Origin: Fasciola hepatica
Taxonomy: Eukaryota > Platyhelminthes > Trematoda > Plagiorchiida > Fasciolidae
Length of the DNA stretch: 64,000 nucleotides
Direction: 5' to 3'
NCBI GenBank assembly: GCA_948099385.1
Contig: CANUEZ040000196.1
Location: 1,409,001 to 1,473,000 of the forward strand
The translations under genes were made by a program, and so were the position numbers. The notes below the pieces were generated by a model. The model worked only from the letters and a program-made list of their open reading frames with translations, made no database searches and was not told where the DNA came from. Shown here one piece after another: positions 23,301 through 36,050 of this stretch; positions within the stretch are counted from its first letter, which is position 1, and each line of letters begins with the position of its first letter.

Positions 23301-26300
23301 ATGTAGTGTATATGTTGAACAAAGCGTTCAGACCCATATCGGATAGCCTTGTGGTTTGGGTGTTCGACTGACATTCGTTCACCCCAACCCTTGTTCGTGT
23401 CTCCGAGTGGGCTCTGTCCATGTGCAATGCTCATGATTCCCTTAGCGGATCAAACAGCTGTACAGTGCTTCCATAATTTTCAATGGTCAGTTCGGTGTTC
23501 AAGCTGCATGGAAAATCATATTATACAAATCTACTCTGCTACTGCTCTATTGCATTGTATGAGCAATCTGTGTGGATTGTTCATAAGGGAATGCCTTGGT
23601 TTTACTTAGGCCCATAAATAGAGAAGTGATGGAACATAGGATTGGATCGGTGTGCGAGAATTTGGTTGTTACCGTTCAAAGCGAAAGCGAAAGCCGAAGC
23701 CAATTTGGGGATTGTGCTATATCATGTAGTGTATATGTTGAACAAAGCGTTCAGACCCATATCGGATAGCCTTGTGGTTTGGGTGTTCGACTGACATTCG
23801 TTCACCCCAACCCTTGTTCGTGTCCCCGTATGGGCTCTGTCCATGTGCAATGCTCATGATTCCCTTAGCGGATCAAACAGCTGTACAGTGCTTCCATAAT
23901 TTTCAATGGTCAGTTCCGTGGTCAAGCTGCATGGAAAATCATATTATACAAATCTACTCTGCTACTGCTCTATTGCATTGTATGAGCAATCTGTGTGGGG
24001 ATGGTTCATAAGGGAATGCCTTGGTTTTACTTAGGCCCATAAATAGAGAAGTGATGGAACATAGGATTGGATCGGTGTGCGAGAATTTGGTTGTTACCGT
24101 TCAAAGCGAAAGCGAAAGCCGAAGCCAATTTGGGGATTGTGCTATATCATGTATTGTATATGTTGAACAAAGCTTTGAGACCCATATCGGATAGCCTTGT
24201 GGTTTGGGTGTTCGACTGACTTTCGTTCACCCCAACCCTTGTTCGTGTCTCCGAGTGGGCTCTGTCCATGTGCAATGCTCATGATTCCCTTAGCGGATCA
24301 AACAGCTGTACAGTGCTTCCATAATTTTCAATGGTCAGTTCAGTGTTCAAGCTGCATGGAGAATCATATTATACAAATCTACTCTGCTACTGCTCTATTG
24401 CATTGTATGAGCGATCTGTGTGGATTGTTCATAAGGGAATGCCTTGGTTTTACTTAGGCCCATAAATAGAGAAGTGATGGAACATAGGATTGGATCGGTG
24501 TGCGAGAATTTGGTTGTTACCGTTCAAAGCGAAAGCGAAAGCCGAAGCCAATTTGGGGATTGTGCTATATCATGTAGTGTATATGTTGAACAAAGCGTTC
24601 AGACCCATATCGGATAGCCTTGTGGTTTGGGTGTTCGACTGACATTCGTTCACCCCAACCCTTGTTCGTGTCTCCGAGTGGGCTCTGTCCATGTGCAATG
24701 CTCATGATTCCCTTAGCGGATCAAACAGCTGTACAGTGCTTCCATAATTTTCAATGGTCAGTTCAGTGTTCAAGCTGCATGGAGAATCATATTATACAAA
24801 TCTACTCTGCTACTGCTCTATTGCATTGTATGAGCGATCTGTGTGGATTGTTCATAAGGGTATGCCTTGGTTTCACTTAGGCCTATAAATAGAGAAGTGA
24901 TGGAACATAGGATTGGATCGGTGTGCGAGAATTTGGTTGTTACCGTTGAAAGCGAAAGCGAAAGCCGAAGCCAATTTGGGGATTGTGCTATATCATGTAG
25001 TGTATATGTTGAACAAAGCGTTCAGACCCATATCGGATAGCCTTGTGGTTTGGGTGTTCGACTGACATTCGTTCACCCCAACCCTTGTTCGTGTCTCCGA
25101 GTGGGCTCTGTCCATGTGCAATGCTCATGATTCCCTTAGCGGATCAAACAGCTGTACAGTGCTTCCATAATTTTCAATGGTCAGTTCAGTGTTCAAGCTG
25201 CATGGAGAATCATATTATACAAATCTACTCTGCTACTGCTCTATTGCATTGTATGAGCGATCTGTGTGGATTGTTCATAAGGGTATGCCTTGGTTTTACT
25301 TAGGCCCATAAATAGAGAAGTGATGGAACATAGGATTGGATCGGTGTGCGAGAATTTGGTTGTTACCGTTCAAAGCGAAAGCGAAAGCCGAAGCCAATTT
25401 GGGGATTGTGCTATATCATGTAGTGTATATGTTGAACAAAGCGTTCAGACCCATATCGGATAGCCTTGTGGTTTGGGTGTTCGACTGACATTCGTTCACC
25501 CCAACCCTTGTTCGTGTCCCCGTATGGGCTCTGTCCATGTGCAATGCTCATGATTCCCTTAGCGGATCAAACAGCTGTACAGTGCTTCAATAATTTTCAA
25601 TTGTCAGTTCCGTGGTCAAGCTGCATGGAAAATCATATTATACAAATCTACTCTGCTACTGCTCTATTGCATTGTATGAGCAATCTGTGTGGATTGTTCA
25701 TAAGGGAATGCCTTGGTTTTACTTAGGCCCATAAATAGAGAAGTGATGGAACATAGGATTGGATCGGTGTGCGAGAATTTGGTTGTTACCGTTCAAAGCG
25801 AAAGCGAAAGCCGAAGCCAATTTGGGGATTGTGCTATATCATGTAGTGTATATGTTGAACAAAGCGTTCAGACCCATATCGGATAGCCTTGTGGTTTGGG
25901 TGTTCGACTGACATTCGTTCACCCCAACCCTTGTTCGTGTCCCCGTATGGGCTCTGTCCATGTGAAATGCTCATGATTCCCTTAGCGGATCAAACAGCTG
26001 TACAGTGCTTCCATAATTTTCAATGGTCAGTTCAGTGTTCAAGCTGCATGGAGAATCATATTATACAAATCTACTCTGCTACTGCTCTATTGCATTGTAT
26101 GAGCGATCTGTGTGGATTGTTCATAAGGGTATGCCTTGGTTTCACTTAGGCCTATAAATAGAGAAGTGATGGAACATAGGATTGGATCGGTGTGCGAGAA
26201 TTTGGTTGTTACCGTTGAAAGCGAAAGCGAAAGCCGAAGCCAATTTGGGGATTGTGCTATATCATGTAGTGTATATGTTGAACAAAGCGTTCAGACCCAT

Positions 26301-29300
26301 ATCGGATAGCCTTGTGGTTTGGGTGTTCGACTGACATTCGTTCACCCCAACCCTTGTTCGTGTCTCCGAGTGGGCTCTGTCCATGTGCAATGCTCATGAT
26401 TCCCTTAGCGGATCAAACAGCTGTACAGTGCTTCCATAATTTTCAATGGTCAGTTCCGTGGTCAAGCTGCATGGAAAATCATATTATACAAATCTACTCT
26501 GCTACTGCTCTATTGCATTGTATGAGCAATCTGTGTGGATTGTTCATAAGGGAATGCCTTGGTTTTACTTAGGCCCATAATTAGAGAAGTGATGGAACAT
26601 AGAATTGGATCGGTGTGCGAGAATTTGGTTGATACCGTTCAAAGCGAAAGCGAAAGCCGAAGCCAATTTGGGGATTGTGCTATATCATGTATTGTATATG
26701 TTGAACAAAGCTTTGAGACCCATATCAGATAGCCTTGTGTTTCGGGTGTTCGACTGACATTCGTTCACCCCAACCCTTGTTCGTGTCTCTGAGTGGGCTC
26801 TGTCCATGTGCAATGCTCATGATTCCCTTAGCGGATCAAACAGCTGTACAGTGCTTCCATAATTTACAATGGTCAGTTCAGTGTTCGAGCTGCATGGAGA
26901 ATCATATTATACAAATCTACTCTGCTACTGCTCTATTGCATTGTATGACCAATCTGTGTGTGGATTGTTCATAAGGGAATGCCTTGGTTTTACTTAGGCC
27001 CATAAATAGAGAAGTGATGGAACATAGGATTGGATCGGTGTGCGAGAATTTGGTTGTTACCGTTCAAAGCGAAAGCGAAAGCCGAAGCCAATTTGGGGAT
27101 TGTGCTATATCATGTAGTGTATATGTTGAACAAAGCGTTCAGACCCATATCGGATAGCCTTGTGGTTTGGGTGTTCGACTGACATTCGTTCACCCCAACC
27201 CTTGTTCGTGTCCCCGTATGGGCTCTGTCCATGTGCAATGCTCATGATTCCCTTAGCGGATCAAACAGCTGTACAGTGCTTCAATAATTTTCAATTGTCA
27301 GTTCCGTGGTCAAGCTGCATGGAAAATCATATTATACAAATCTACTCTGCTACTGCTCTATTGCATTGTATGAGCAATCTGTGTGGATTGTTCATAAGGG
27401 AATGCCTTGGTTTTACTTAGGCCCATAAATAGAGAAGTGATGGAACATAGGATTGGATCGGTGTGCGAGAATTTGGTTGTTACCGTTCAAAGCGAAAGCG
27501 AAAGCCGAAGCCAATTTGGGGATTGTGCTATATCATGTAGTGTATATGTTGAACAAAGCGTTCAGACCCATATCGGATAGCCTTGTGGTTTGGGTGTTCG
27601 ACTGACATTCGTTCACCCCAACCCTTGTTCGTGTCTCCGAGTGGGCTCTGTCCATGTGCAATGCTCATGATTCCCTTAGCGGATCAAACAGCTGTACAGT
27701 GCTTCCATAATTTTCAATGGTCAGTTCAGTGTTCAAGCTGCATGGAGAATCATATTATACAAATCTACTCTGCTACTGCTCTATTGCATTGTATGAGCGA
27801 TCTGTGTGGATTGTTCATAAGGGTATGCCTTGGTTTCACTTAGGCCTATAAATAGAGAAGTGATGGAACATAGGATTGGATCGGTGTGCGAGAATTTGGT
27901 TGTTACCGTTGAAAGCGAAAGCGAAAGCCGAAGCCAATTTGGGGATTGTGCTATATCATGTAGTGTATATGTTGAACAAAGCGTTCAGACCCATATCGGA
28001 TAGCCTTGTGGTTTGGGTGTTCGACTGACATTCGTTCACCCCAACCCTTGTTCGTGTCTCCGAGTGGGCTCTGTCCATGTGCAATGCTCATGATTCCCTT
28101 AGCGGATCAAACAGCTGTACAGTGCTTCCATAATTTTCAATGGTCAGTTCCGTGGTCAAGCTGCATGGAGAATCATATTATACAAATCTACTCTGCTACT
28201 GCTCTATTGCATTGTATGAGCAATCTGTGTGGATTGTTCATAAGGGAATGCCTTGGTTTTACTTGGGCCCATAAATAGAGAAGTGATGGAACATAGGATT
28301 GGATCGGTGTGCGAGAATTTGGTTGTTACCGTTGAAAGCGAAAGCGAAAGCCGAAGCCAATTTGGGGATTGTGCTATATCATGTAGTGTATATGTTGAAC
28401 AAAGCGTTGAGATCCATATCGGATAGCGTTGTGGTTTGGGTGTTCGACTGACATTCGTTCACCCCAACCCTTGTTCGTGTCTCCGAGTGGGCTCTGTCCA
28501 TGTGCAATGCTCATGATTCCCTTAGCGGATCAAACAGCTGTACAGTGCTTCCATAATTTTCAATGGTCAGTTCCGTGGTCAAGCTGCATGGAAAATCATA
28601 TTATACAAATCTACTCTGCTACTGCTCTATTGCATTGTATGAGCGATCTGTGTGGGGATTGTTCATAAGGGTATGCCTTGGTTTCACTTAGGCCTATAAA
28701 TAGAGAAGTGATGGAACATAGGATTGGATCGGTGTGCGAGAATTTGGTTGTTACCGTTGAAAGCGAAAGCGAAAGCCGAAGCCAATTTGGGGATTGTGCT
28801 ATATCATGTAGTGTATATGTTGAACAAAGCGTTCAGACCCATATCGGATAGCCTTGTGGTTTGGGTGTTCGACTGACATTCGTTCACCCCAACCCTTGTT
28901 CGTGTCTCCGAGTGGGCTCTGTCCATGTGCAATGCTCATGATTCCCTTAGCGGATCAAACAGCTGTACAGTGCTTCCATAATTTTCAATGGTCAGTTCCG
29001 TGGTCAAGCTGCATGGAAAATCATATTATACAAATCTACTCTGCTACTGCTCTATTGCATTGTATGAGCAATCTGTGTGGATTGTTCATAAGGGAATGCC
29101 TTGGTTTTACTTAGGCCCATAATTAGAGAAGTGATGGAACATAGAATTGGATCGGTGTGCGAGAATTTGGTTGATACCGTTCAAAGCGAAAGCGAAAGCC
29201 GAAGCCAATTTGGGGATTGTGCTATATCATGTATTGTATATGTTGAACAAAGCTTTGAGACCCATATCAGATAGCCTTGTGTTTCGGGTGTTCGACTGAC

Positions 29301-30397
29301 ATTCGTTCACCCCAACCCTTGTTCGTGTCTCTGAGTGGGCTCTGTCCATGTGCAATGCTCATGATTCCCTTAGCGGATCAAACAGCTGTACAGTGCTTCC
29401 ATAATTTACAATGGTCAGTTCAGTGTTCGAGCTGCATGGAGAATCATATTATACAAATCTACTCTGCTACTGCTCTATTGCATTGTATGACCAATCTGTG
29501 TGTGGATTGTTCATAAGGGAATGCCTTGGTTTTACTTAGGCCCATAAATAGAGAAGTGATGGAACATAGGATTGGATCGGTGTGCGAGAATTTGGTTGTT
29601 ACCGTTCAAAGCGAAAGCGAAAGCCGAAGCCAATTTGGGGATTGTGCTATATCATGTAGTGTATATGTTGAACAAAGCGTTCAGACCCATATCGGATAGC
29701 CTTGTGGTTTGGGTGTTCGACTGACATTCGTTCACCCCAACCCTTGTTCGTGTCCCCGTATGGGCTCTGTCCATGTGCAATGCTCATGATTCCCTTAGCG
29801 GATCAAACAGCTGTACAGTGCTTCAATAATTTTCAATTGTCAGTTCCGTGGTCAAGCTGCATGGAAAATCATATTATACAAATCTACTCTGCTACTGCTC
29901 TATTGCATTGTATGAGCAATCTGTGTGGATTGTTCATAAGGGAATGCCTTGGTTTTACTTAGGCCCATAAATAGAGAAGTGATGGAACATAGGATTGGAT
30001 CGGTGTGCGAGAATTTGGTTGTTACCGTTCAAAGCGAAAGCGAAAGCCGAAGCCAATTTGGGGATTGTGCTATATCATGTAGTGTATATGTTGAACAAAG
30101 CGTTCAGACCCATATCGGATAGCCTTGTGGTTTGGGTGTTCGACTGACATTCGTTCACCCCAACCCTTGTTCGTGTCCCCGTATGGGCTCTGTCCATGTG
30201 AAATGCTCATGATTCCCTTAGCGGATCAAACAGCTGTACAGTGCTTCCATAATTTTCAATGGTCAGTTCAGTGTTCAAGCTGCATGGAGAATCATATTAT
30301 ACAAATCTACTCTGCTACTGCTCTATTGCATTGTATGAGCGATCTGTGTGGATTGTTCATAAGGGTATGCCTTGGTTTCACTTAGGCCTATAAATAG
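18954..30397. other. Set of eight TATAAATAG variants, confined to this stretch
   Basis: In most units the motif is CCCATAAATAG. In eight it is CCTATAAATAG: 18954-18962, 20225-20233, 21919-21927, 24884-24892, 26153-26161, 27847-27855, 28695-28703 and 30389-30397. Seven of the eight share GGGTATGCCTTGGTTTCAC just upstream; the first (18954) has GGGAATGCC and TTTTAC. TATAAATAG matches a canonical TATA box, but no initiator or conserved downstream start is obvious, so promoter activity is speculation. Shared linkage shows one founder spread by HOR copying. Confidence 0.75.
19961..23348. repeat. 4-monomer HOR duplicated in tandem (2 x 1694 bp)
   Basis: Units 19961, 20384, 20807, 21230 are echoed by 21655, 22078, 22501, 22924 at a 1694-bp offset. 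Shared variants are GGGTATGCCTTGGTTTCAC with TATAAATAG at the end of the first unit, GTTCAAGAAAGCG before and CATTGAATGAGC in the second, a hybrid patch (TTCGTGTCCCCGAGCGGGA) with CAACGGTCAG in the third, and TTCAATAATTTTCAATTGTC in the fourth. The first units differ at their 5' ends (GTGTTTCGGG versus GTGGTTTGGG), so the exchange or a conversion boundary falls inside the unit. Confidence 0.85.
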
Positions 30398-30970
30398 AGA
30401 AGTGATGGAACATAGGATTGGATCGGTGTGCGAGAATTTGGTTGTTACCGTTGAAAGCGAAAGCGAAAGCCGAAGCCAATTTGGGGATTGTGCTATATCA
30501 TGTAGTGTATATGTTGAACAAAGCGTTCAGACCCATATCGGATAGCCTTGTGGTTTGGGTGTTCGACTGACATTCGTTCACCCCAACCCTTGTTCGTGTC
30601 TCCGAGTGGGCTCTGTCCATGTGCAATGCTCATGATTCCCTTAGCGGATCAAACAGCTGTACAGTGCTTCCATAATTTTCAATGGTCAGTTCCGTGGTCA
30701 AGCTGCATGGAAAATCATATTATACAAATCTACTCTGCTACTGCTCTATTGCATTGTATGAGCAATCTGTGTGGATTGTTCATAAGGGAATGCCTTGGTT
30801 TTACTTAGGCCCATAATTAGAGAAGTGATGGAACATAGAATTGGATCGGTGTGCGAGAATTTGGTTGTTACCGTTCAAAGCGAAAGCGAAAGCCGAAGCC
30901 AATTTGGGGATTGTGCTATATCATGTATTGTATATGTTGAACAAAGCGTTGAGACCCATATGGGATAGCC
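23349..30970. repeat. Monomer block IV: scrambled 4/6-monomer pattern
   Basis: Units start at 23349, 23772, 24197, 24620, 25043, 25466, 25889, 26312, 26735, 27160, 27583, 28006, 28429, 28854, 29277, 29702, 30125 and 30548. Units 25466-26734 match 29702-30970 at 4236 bp. Units 26312-27582 match 28854-30124 at 2542 bp, sharing CCATAATTAGAG, GGTTGATACCG and CATATCAGATAG. Writing the types as letters gives a-b-c-d-a-b'-c-e-c-d-a-b-c, which fits a 4-monomer HOR broken by unequal exchange. The +2-bp allele occurs at 23772, 26735, 28429 and 29277. Confidence 0.82.
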
Positions 30971-31393
30971 TTGTGGTTTGGGTGTTCGACTGACATTCGT
31001 TCACCACAACCCTTGTTCGTGTCCCCGTATGGGCTCTGTCCATGTGCAATGCTCATGATTCCCTTAGCGGATCAAACAGCTGTACAGTGCTTCCATGATT
31101 TTCAATGGTCAGTTCCGTGGTCAAGCTGCATGGAGAATCATATTATACAAATCTACTCTGCTACTGCTCTATTTCATTGTATGAGCAATCTGTGTGGATT
31201 GTTCATAAGGGAATGCCTTGGTTTTACTTGGGCCCATAAATAGAGAAGTGATGGAACATAGGATTGGATCGGTGTGCGAGAATTTGGTTGTTACCGTTCA
31301 AAGCGAAAGCGAAAGCCGAAGCCAATTTGGGGATTGTGCTATATCATGTATTGTATATGTTGAACAAAGCGTTCAGACCGATATCGGATAGCC

Positions 31394-31818
31394 TTGTGGT
31401 TTATGTGTTCGACTGACATTCGTTCTCCCCAACATTTGTTCTTGTCCGCGTATGGGCTCTGTCCATGTGCAATGCTCATGATTCCCTTAGCGGATCAAAA
31501 AGCTCTACAGTGTTTCCATCATTTTCAATGGTCAGTTCCGTGGTCAAGCTGCATGGAAAATCATATTATACAAATCTACTCTGCTACTGCTCTATTGCAT
31601 TGTATGAGCAATCTGTGTGGGGATTGTTCATAAGGGAATGCCTTGGTTTTATTTAGGCCCATAAATAGAGAAGTGATGGAACATAGGATTGGATCGGTGT
31701 GCGAGAATTTGGTTGTTACCGTTGAAAGCGAAAGCGAAAGCCGAAGCCAATTTGGGGATTGTGCTATATCATGTAGTGTATATGTTGAACAAAGCGTTCA
31801 GACCCATATCGGATAGCC
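31394..31818. repeat. Most diverged monomer noticed (425 bp)
   Basis: It carries many changes absent from its neighbours: GGTTTATGTGTTCG, CGTTCTCCCCAACATTTG, TTCTTGTCCGCGTATG, ATCAAAAAGCTCTACAG (losing both overlapping palindromes) and TGTTTCCATCATTTTC. The rest of the unit is standard, so divergence is concentrated in the first 150 bp. It has the +2-bp GTGTGGGGATT allele. Confidence 0.85.
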
Positions 31819-32666
31819 TTGTGGTTTGGGTGTTCGACTGACATTCGTTCACCCCAACCCTTGTTCGTGTCCCCGTATGGGCTCTGTCCATGTGCAATGC
31901 TCATGATTCCCTTAGCGGATCAAACAGCTGTACAGTGCTTCCATAATTTTCAACGGTCAGTTCCGTGGTCAAGCTGCATGGAAAATCATATTATACAAAT
32001 CTACTCTGCTACTGCTCTATTGCATTGTTTGAGCAATCTGTGTGTGGATTGTTCATAAGGGAATGCCTTGGTTTTACTTAGGCCCATAAATAGAGAAGTG
32101 ATGGAACATAGGATTGGATCGGTGTGCGAGAATTTGGTTGTTACCGTTCAAAGCGAAAGCGAAAGCCGAAGCCAATTTGGGGATTGTGCTATATCATGTA
32201 GTGTATATGTTGAAGAAAGCGTTCAGACCCATATCGGATAGCCTTGTGATATGGGTGTTCGACTGACATTCGTTCACCCCAACCCTTGTTCGTGTCCCCG
32301 TATGGGCTCTGTCCATGTGAAATGCTCATGATTCCCTTAGCGGATCAAACAGCTGTACAGTGCTTCCATAATTTTCAATGGTCAGTTCCGTGGTCAAGCT
32401 GCATGGAAAATCATATTATACAAATCTACTCTGCTACTGCTCTATTGCATTGTATGAGCAATCTGTGTGGATTGTTCATAAGGGAATGCCTTGGTTTTAT
32501 TTAGGCCCATAAATAGAGAAGTGATGGAACATAGGATTGGATCGGTGTGCGAGAATTTGGTTGTTACCGTTCAAAGCGAAAGCGAAAGCCGAAGCCAATT
32601 TGGGGATTGTGCTATATCATGTAGTGTATATGTTGAACAAATCTTTGAGACCCATATCGGATAGCC

Positions 32667-33089
32667 TTGTGGTTTGGGTGTTCGACTGACATTCGTTCTC
32701 CCCAACCTTTGTTCTTGTCCGCGTATGGCCTCTGTCCATGTGCAATGCTCATGATTCCCTTAGCGGATCAAACAGCTGTACAGTGCTTCCATGATTTTCA
32801 ATGGTCAGTTCCGTGGTCAAGCTGCATGGAGAATCATATTATACAAATCTACTCTGCTACTGCTCTATTGCATCGTATGAGCAATCTGTGTGGATTGTTC
32901 ATAAGGGAATGCGTTGGTTTTACTTAGGCCCATAAATAGAAAAGTGATGGAACATAGGATTGGATCGGTGTGCGAGAATTTGGTTGTTACCGTTCAAAGC
33001 GAAAGCGAAAGCCGAAGCCAACTTGGGGATTGTGCTATATCATGTATTGTATATGTTGAACAAAGCGTTCAGACCGATATCGGATAGCC
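32667..33089. repeat. Relative of the diverged monomer, three units downstream
   Basis: It shares CGTTCTCCCCAAC and TTCTTGTCCGCGTATGG with the unit at 31394, 1273 bp upstream, but has normal CAGCTGTACAG and its own changes (TATGGCCTCTG, CATCGTATGAGC, ATGCGTTGG). It is preceded by CAAATCTTTGAG, a variant that recurs before 47077 and 49620. Confidence 0.8.
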
Positions 33090-36050
33090 TTGTGGTTTGG
33101 GTGTTCGACTGACATTCGTTCACCCCAACCCTTGTTCGTGTCCCCGTATGGGCTCTGTCCATGTGCAATGCTCATGATTCCCTTAGCGGATCAAACAGCT
33201 GTACAGTGCTTCCATAATTTTCAATGGTCAGTTCAGTGTTCAAGCTGCATGGAGAATCATATTATCCCAATCTACTCTGCTACTGCTCTATTGCATTGTA
33301 TGAGCAATCTGTGTGGATTGTTCATAAGGGAATGCCTTGGTTTTACTTGGGCCCATAAATAGAGAAGTGATGGAACATAGGATTGGATCGGTGTGCGAGA
33401 ATTTGGTTGTTACCGTTCAAAGCGAAAGCGAAAGCCGAAGCCAATTTGGGTATTGTGCTATATCATGTAGTGTATATGTTGAACAAAGCGTTGAGACCCA
33501 TATCGGATAGCCTTGTGGTTTGGGTGTTCGACTGACATTCGTTCACCCCAACCCTTGTTCGTGTCCCCGTATGGGCTCTGTCCATGTGCAATGCTCATGA
33601 TTCCCTTAGCGGATCAAACAGCTGTACAGTGCTTCCATAATTTTCAATGGTCAGTTCAGTGTTCAAGCTGCATGGAGAATCATATTATACAAATCTAATC
33701 TGCTACTGCTCTATTGCATCGTATGAGAAATCTGTGTGGATTGTTCATAAGGGAATGCCTTGGTTTTACTTAGGCCCATAAATACAGAAGTGATGGAACA
33801 TAGGATTGGATCGGTGTGCGAGAATTTGGTTGTTACCGTTCAAAGCGAAAGCGAAAGACGAAGCCAATTTGGAGAATGTGCTATATCATGTAGTGTATAT
33901 GTTGAACAAAGCGTTGAGACCCATATGGGATAGCCTTGTGATATGGGTGTTCGACTGACATTCGTTCACCCCAACCCTTGTTCGTGTCCCCGTATGGGCT
34001 CTGTCCATGTGCAATGCTCATGATTCCCTTAGCGGATCAAACAGCTGTACAGTGATTCCATAATTTTCAATGGTCAGTTCCGTGGTCAAGCTGCATGGAG
34101 AATCATATTATACAAATCTACTCTGCTACTGCTCTATTGCATTGTATGAGCGATCTGTGTGGATTGTTCATAAGGGAATGCCTTGGTTTTACTTAGGCCC
34201 ATAAATAGAGAAGTGATGGAACATAGGATTGGATCGGCGTGCGAGAATTCGGTTGTTACCGTTGAAAGCGAAAGCGAAAGCCGAAGCCAATTTGGGGATT
34301 GTGCTATATCATGTAGTGTATATGTTGAACAAAGCTTTGAGACCCATATCGGATAGCCTTGTGGTTTGGGTGTTCGACTGACATTCGTTCACCCCAACCC
34401 TTGTTCTTGTCTCCGAGTGGGCTCTGTCCATGTGCAATGCTCATGATTCCCTTAGCGGATCAAACAGCTGTACAGTGCTTCCATAATTTTCAATGGTCAG
34501 TTCAGTGTTCAAGCTGCATGGAGAATCATATTATACAAATCTAATCTGCTACTGCTCTATTGCATTGTATGAGCGATCTGTGTGGATTGTTCATAAGGGA
34601 ATGCCTTGGTTTTACTTAGGCCCATAAATAGAGAAGTGATGGAACATAGGATTGGATCGGTGTGCGAGAATTTGGTTGTTACCGTTGAAAGCGAAAGCGA
34701 AAGCCGAAGCCAATTTGGGGATTGTGCTATATCATGTATTGTATATGTTGAACAAAGCGTTCAGACCCATACCGGATAGCCTTGTGATATGGGTGTTCGA
34801 CTGACATTCGTTCACCTCAACCCTTGTTCTTGTCTCCGGGTGGGCTCTGTCCATGTGCAATGCTCATGATTCCCTTAGCGGATCAAACAGCTGTACAGTG
34901 CTTCCATAATTTTCAATGGTCCGTTCAGTGTTCAAGCTGCATGGAGAATCATATTATACAAATCTAATCTGCTACTGCTCTATTGCATCGTATGATCAAT
35001 CTGTGTGGATTGTTCATAAGGGAATGCCTTGGTTTTACTTAGGCCCATAAATAGAGAAGTGATGGAACATAGGATTGGATCGGTGTGCGAGAATTTGGTT
35101 GTTACCGTTCAAAGCGAAAGCGAAAGCCGAAGCCAATTTGGGGATTGTGCTATATCATGTAGTGTATATGTTGAACAAAGCGTTCAGACCCATATCGGAT
35201 AGCCTTGTGGTTTGGGTGTTCGACTGACATTCGTTCACCCCAACCCTTGTTCGTGTCCCCGTATGGGCTCTGTCCATGTGAAATGCTCATGATTCCCTTA
35301 GCGGATCAAACAGCTGTACAGTGCTTCCATAATTTTCAATGGTCAGTTCAGTGTTCAAACTGCATGGAGAATCATATTATACAAATCTACTCTGCTACTG
35401 CTCTATTGCATTGTTTGAGCAATCTGTGTGGATTGTTCATAAGGGAATGCCATGGTTTTACTTAGGCCCATAAATAGAGAAGTGATGGAACATAGGATTG
35501 GATCGGCGTGCGAGAATTCGGTTGTTACCGTTCAAAGCGAAAGCGAAAGCCGAAGCCAATTTGGGTATTGTGCTATATCATGTAGTGTATATGTTGAACA
35601 AAGCGTTGAGACCCATATCGGATAGCCTTGTGGTTTGGGTGTTCGACTGACATTCGTTCACCCCAACCCTTGTTCGTGTCTCCGAGCGCGTTCTGTCCAT
35701 GTGCAATGCTCATGATTCCCTTAGCGGATCAAACAGCTGTACAGTGCTTCCATAATTTTCAATGGTCAGTTCGGTGTTCAAGCTGCATGGAGAATCATAT
35801 TATACAAATCTACTCTGCTACTGCTCTATTGCATTGTATGAGCAATCTGTGTGGATTGTTCATAAGGGAATGCCTTGGTTTTACTTAGGCCCATAAATAG
35901 AAAAGTGATGGAACATAGGATTGGATCGGTGTGCGAGAATTTGGTTGTTACCGTTCAAAGCGAAAGCGAAAGCCGAAGCCAACTTGGGGATTGTGCTATA
36001 TCATGTATTGTATATGTTGAACAAAGCGTTCAGACCCATATGGGATAGCC

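Larger units (their letters stand above)
30971..36050. repeat. Monomer block V: most heterogeneous stretch
   Basis: Units start at 30971, 31394, 31819, 32244, 32667, 33090, 33513, 33936, 34359, 34782, 35205 and 35628. I see no clean HOR. Several units have private changes: CACCACAACCC at 30971, CCATACCGG before 34782, CACCTCAACCC in 34782, ATTATCCCAATC in 33090, and GACGAAGCC plus GGAGAATGTG before 33936. CTAATCTGC nonsense variants appear at 33513, 34359 and 34782. Loss of homogenisation or a junction between two HOR domains would explain the mixture. Confidence 0.8.
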
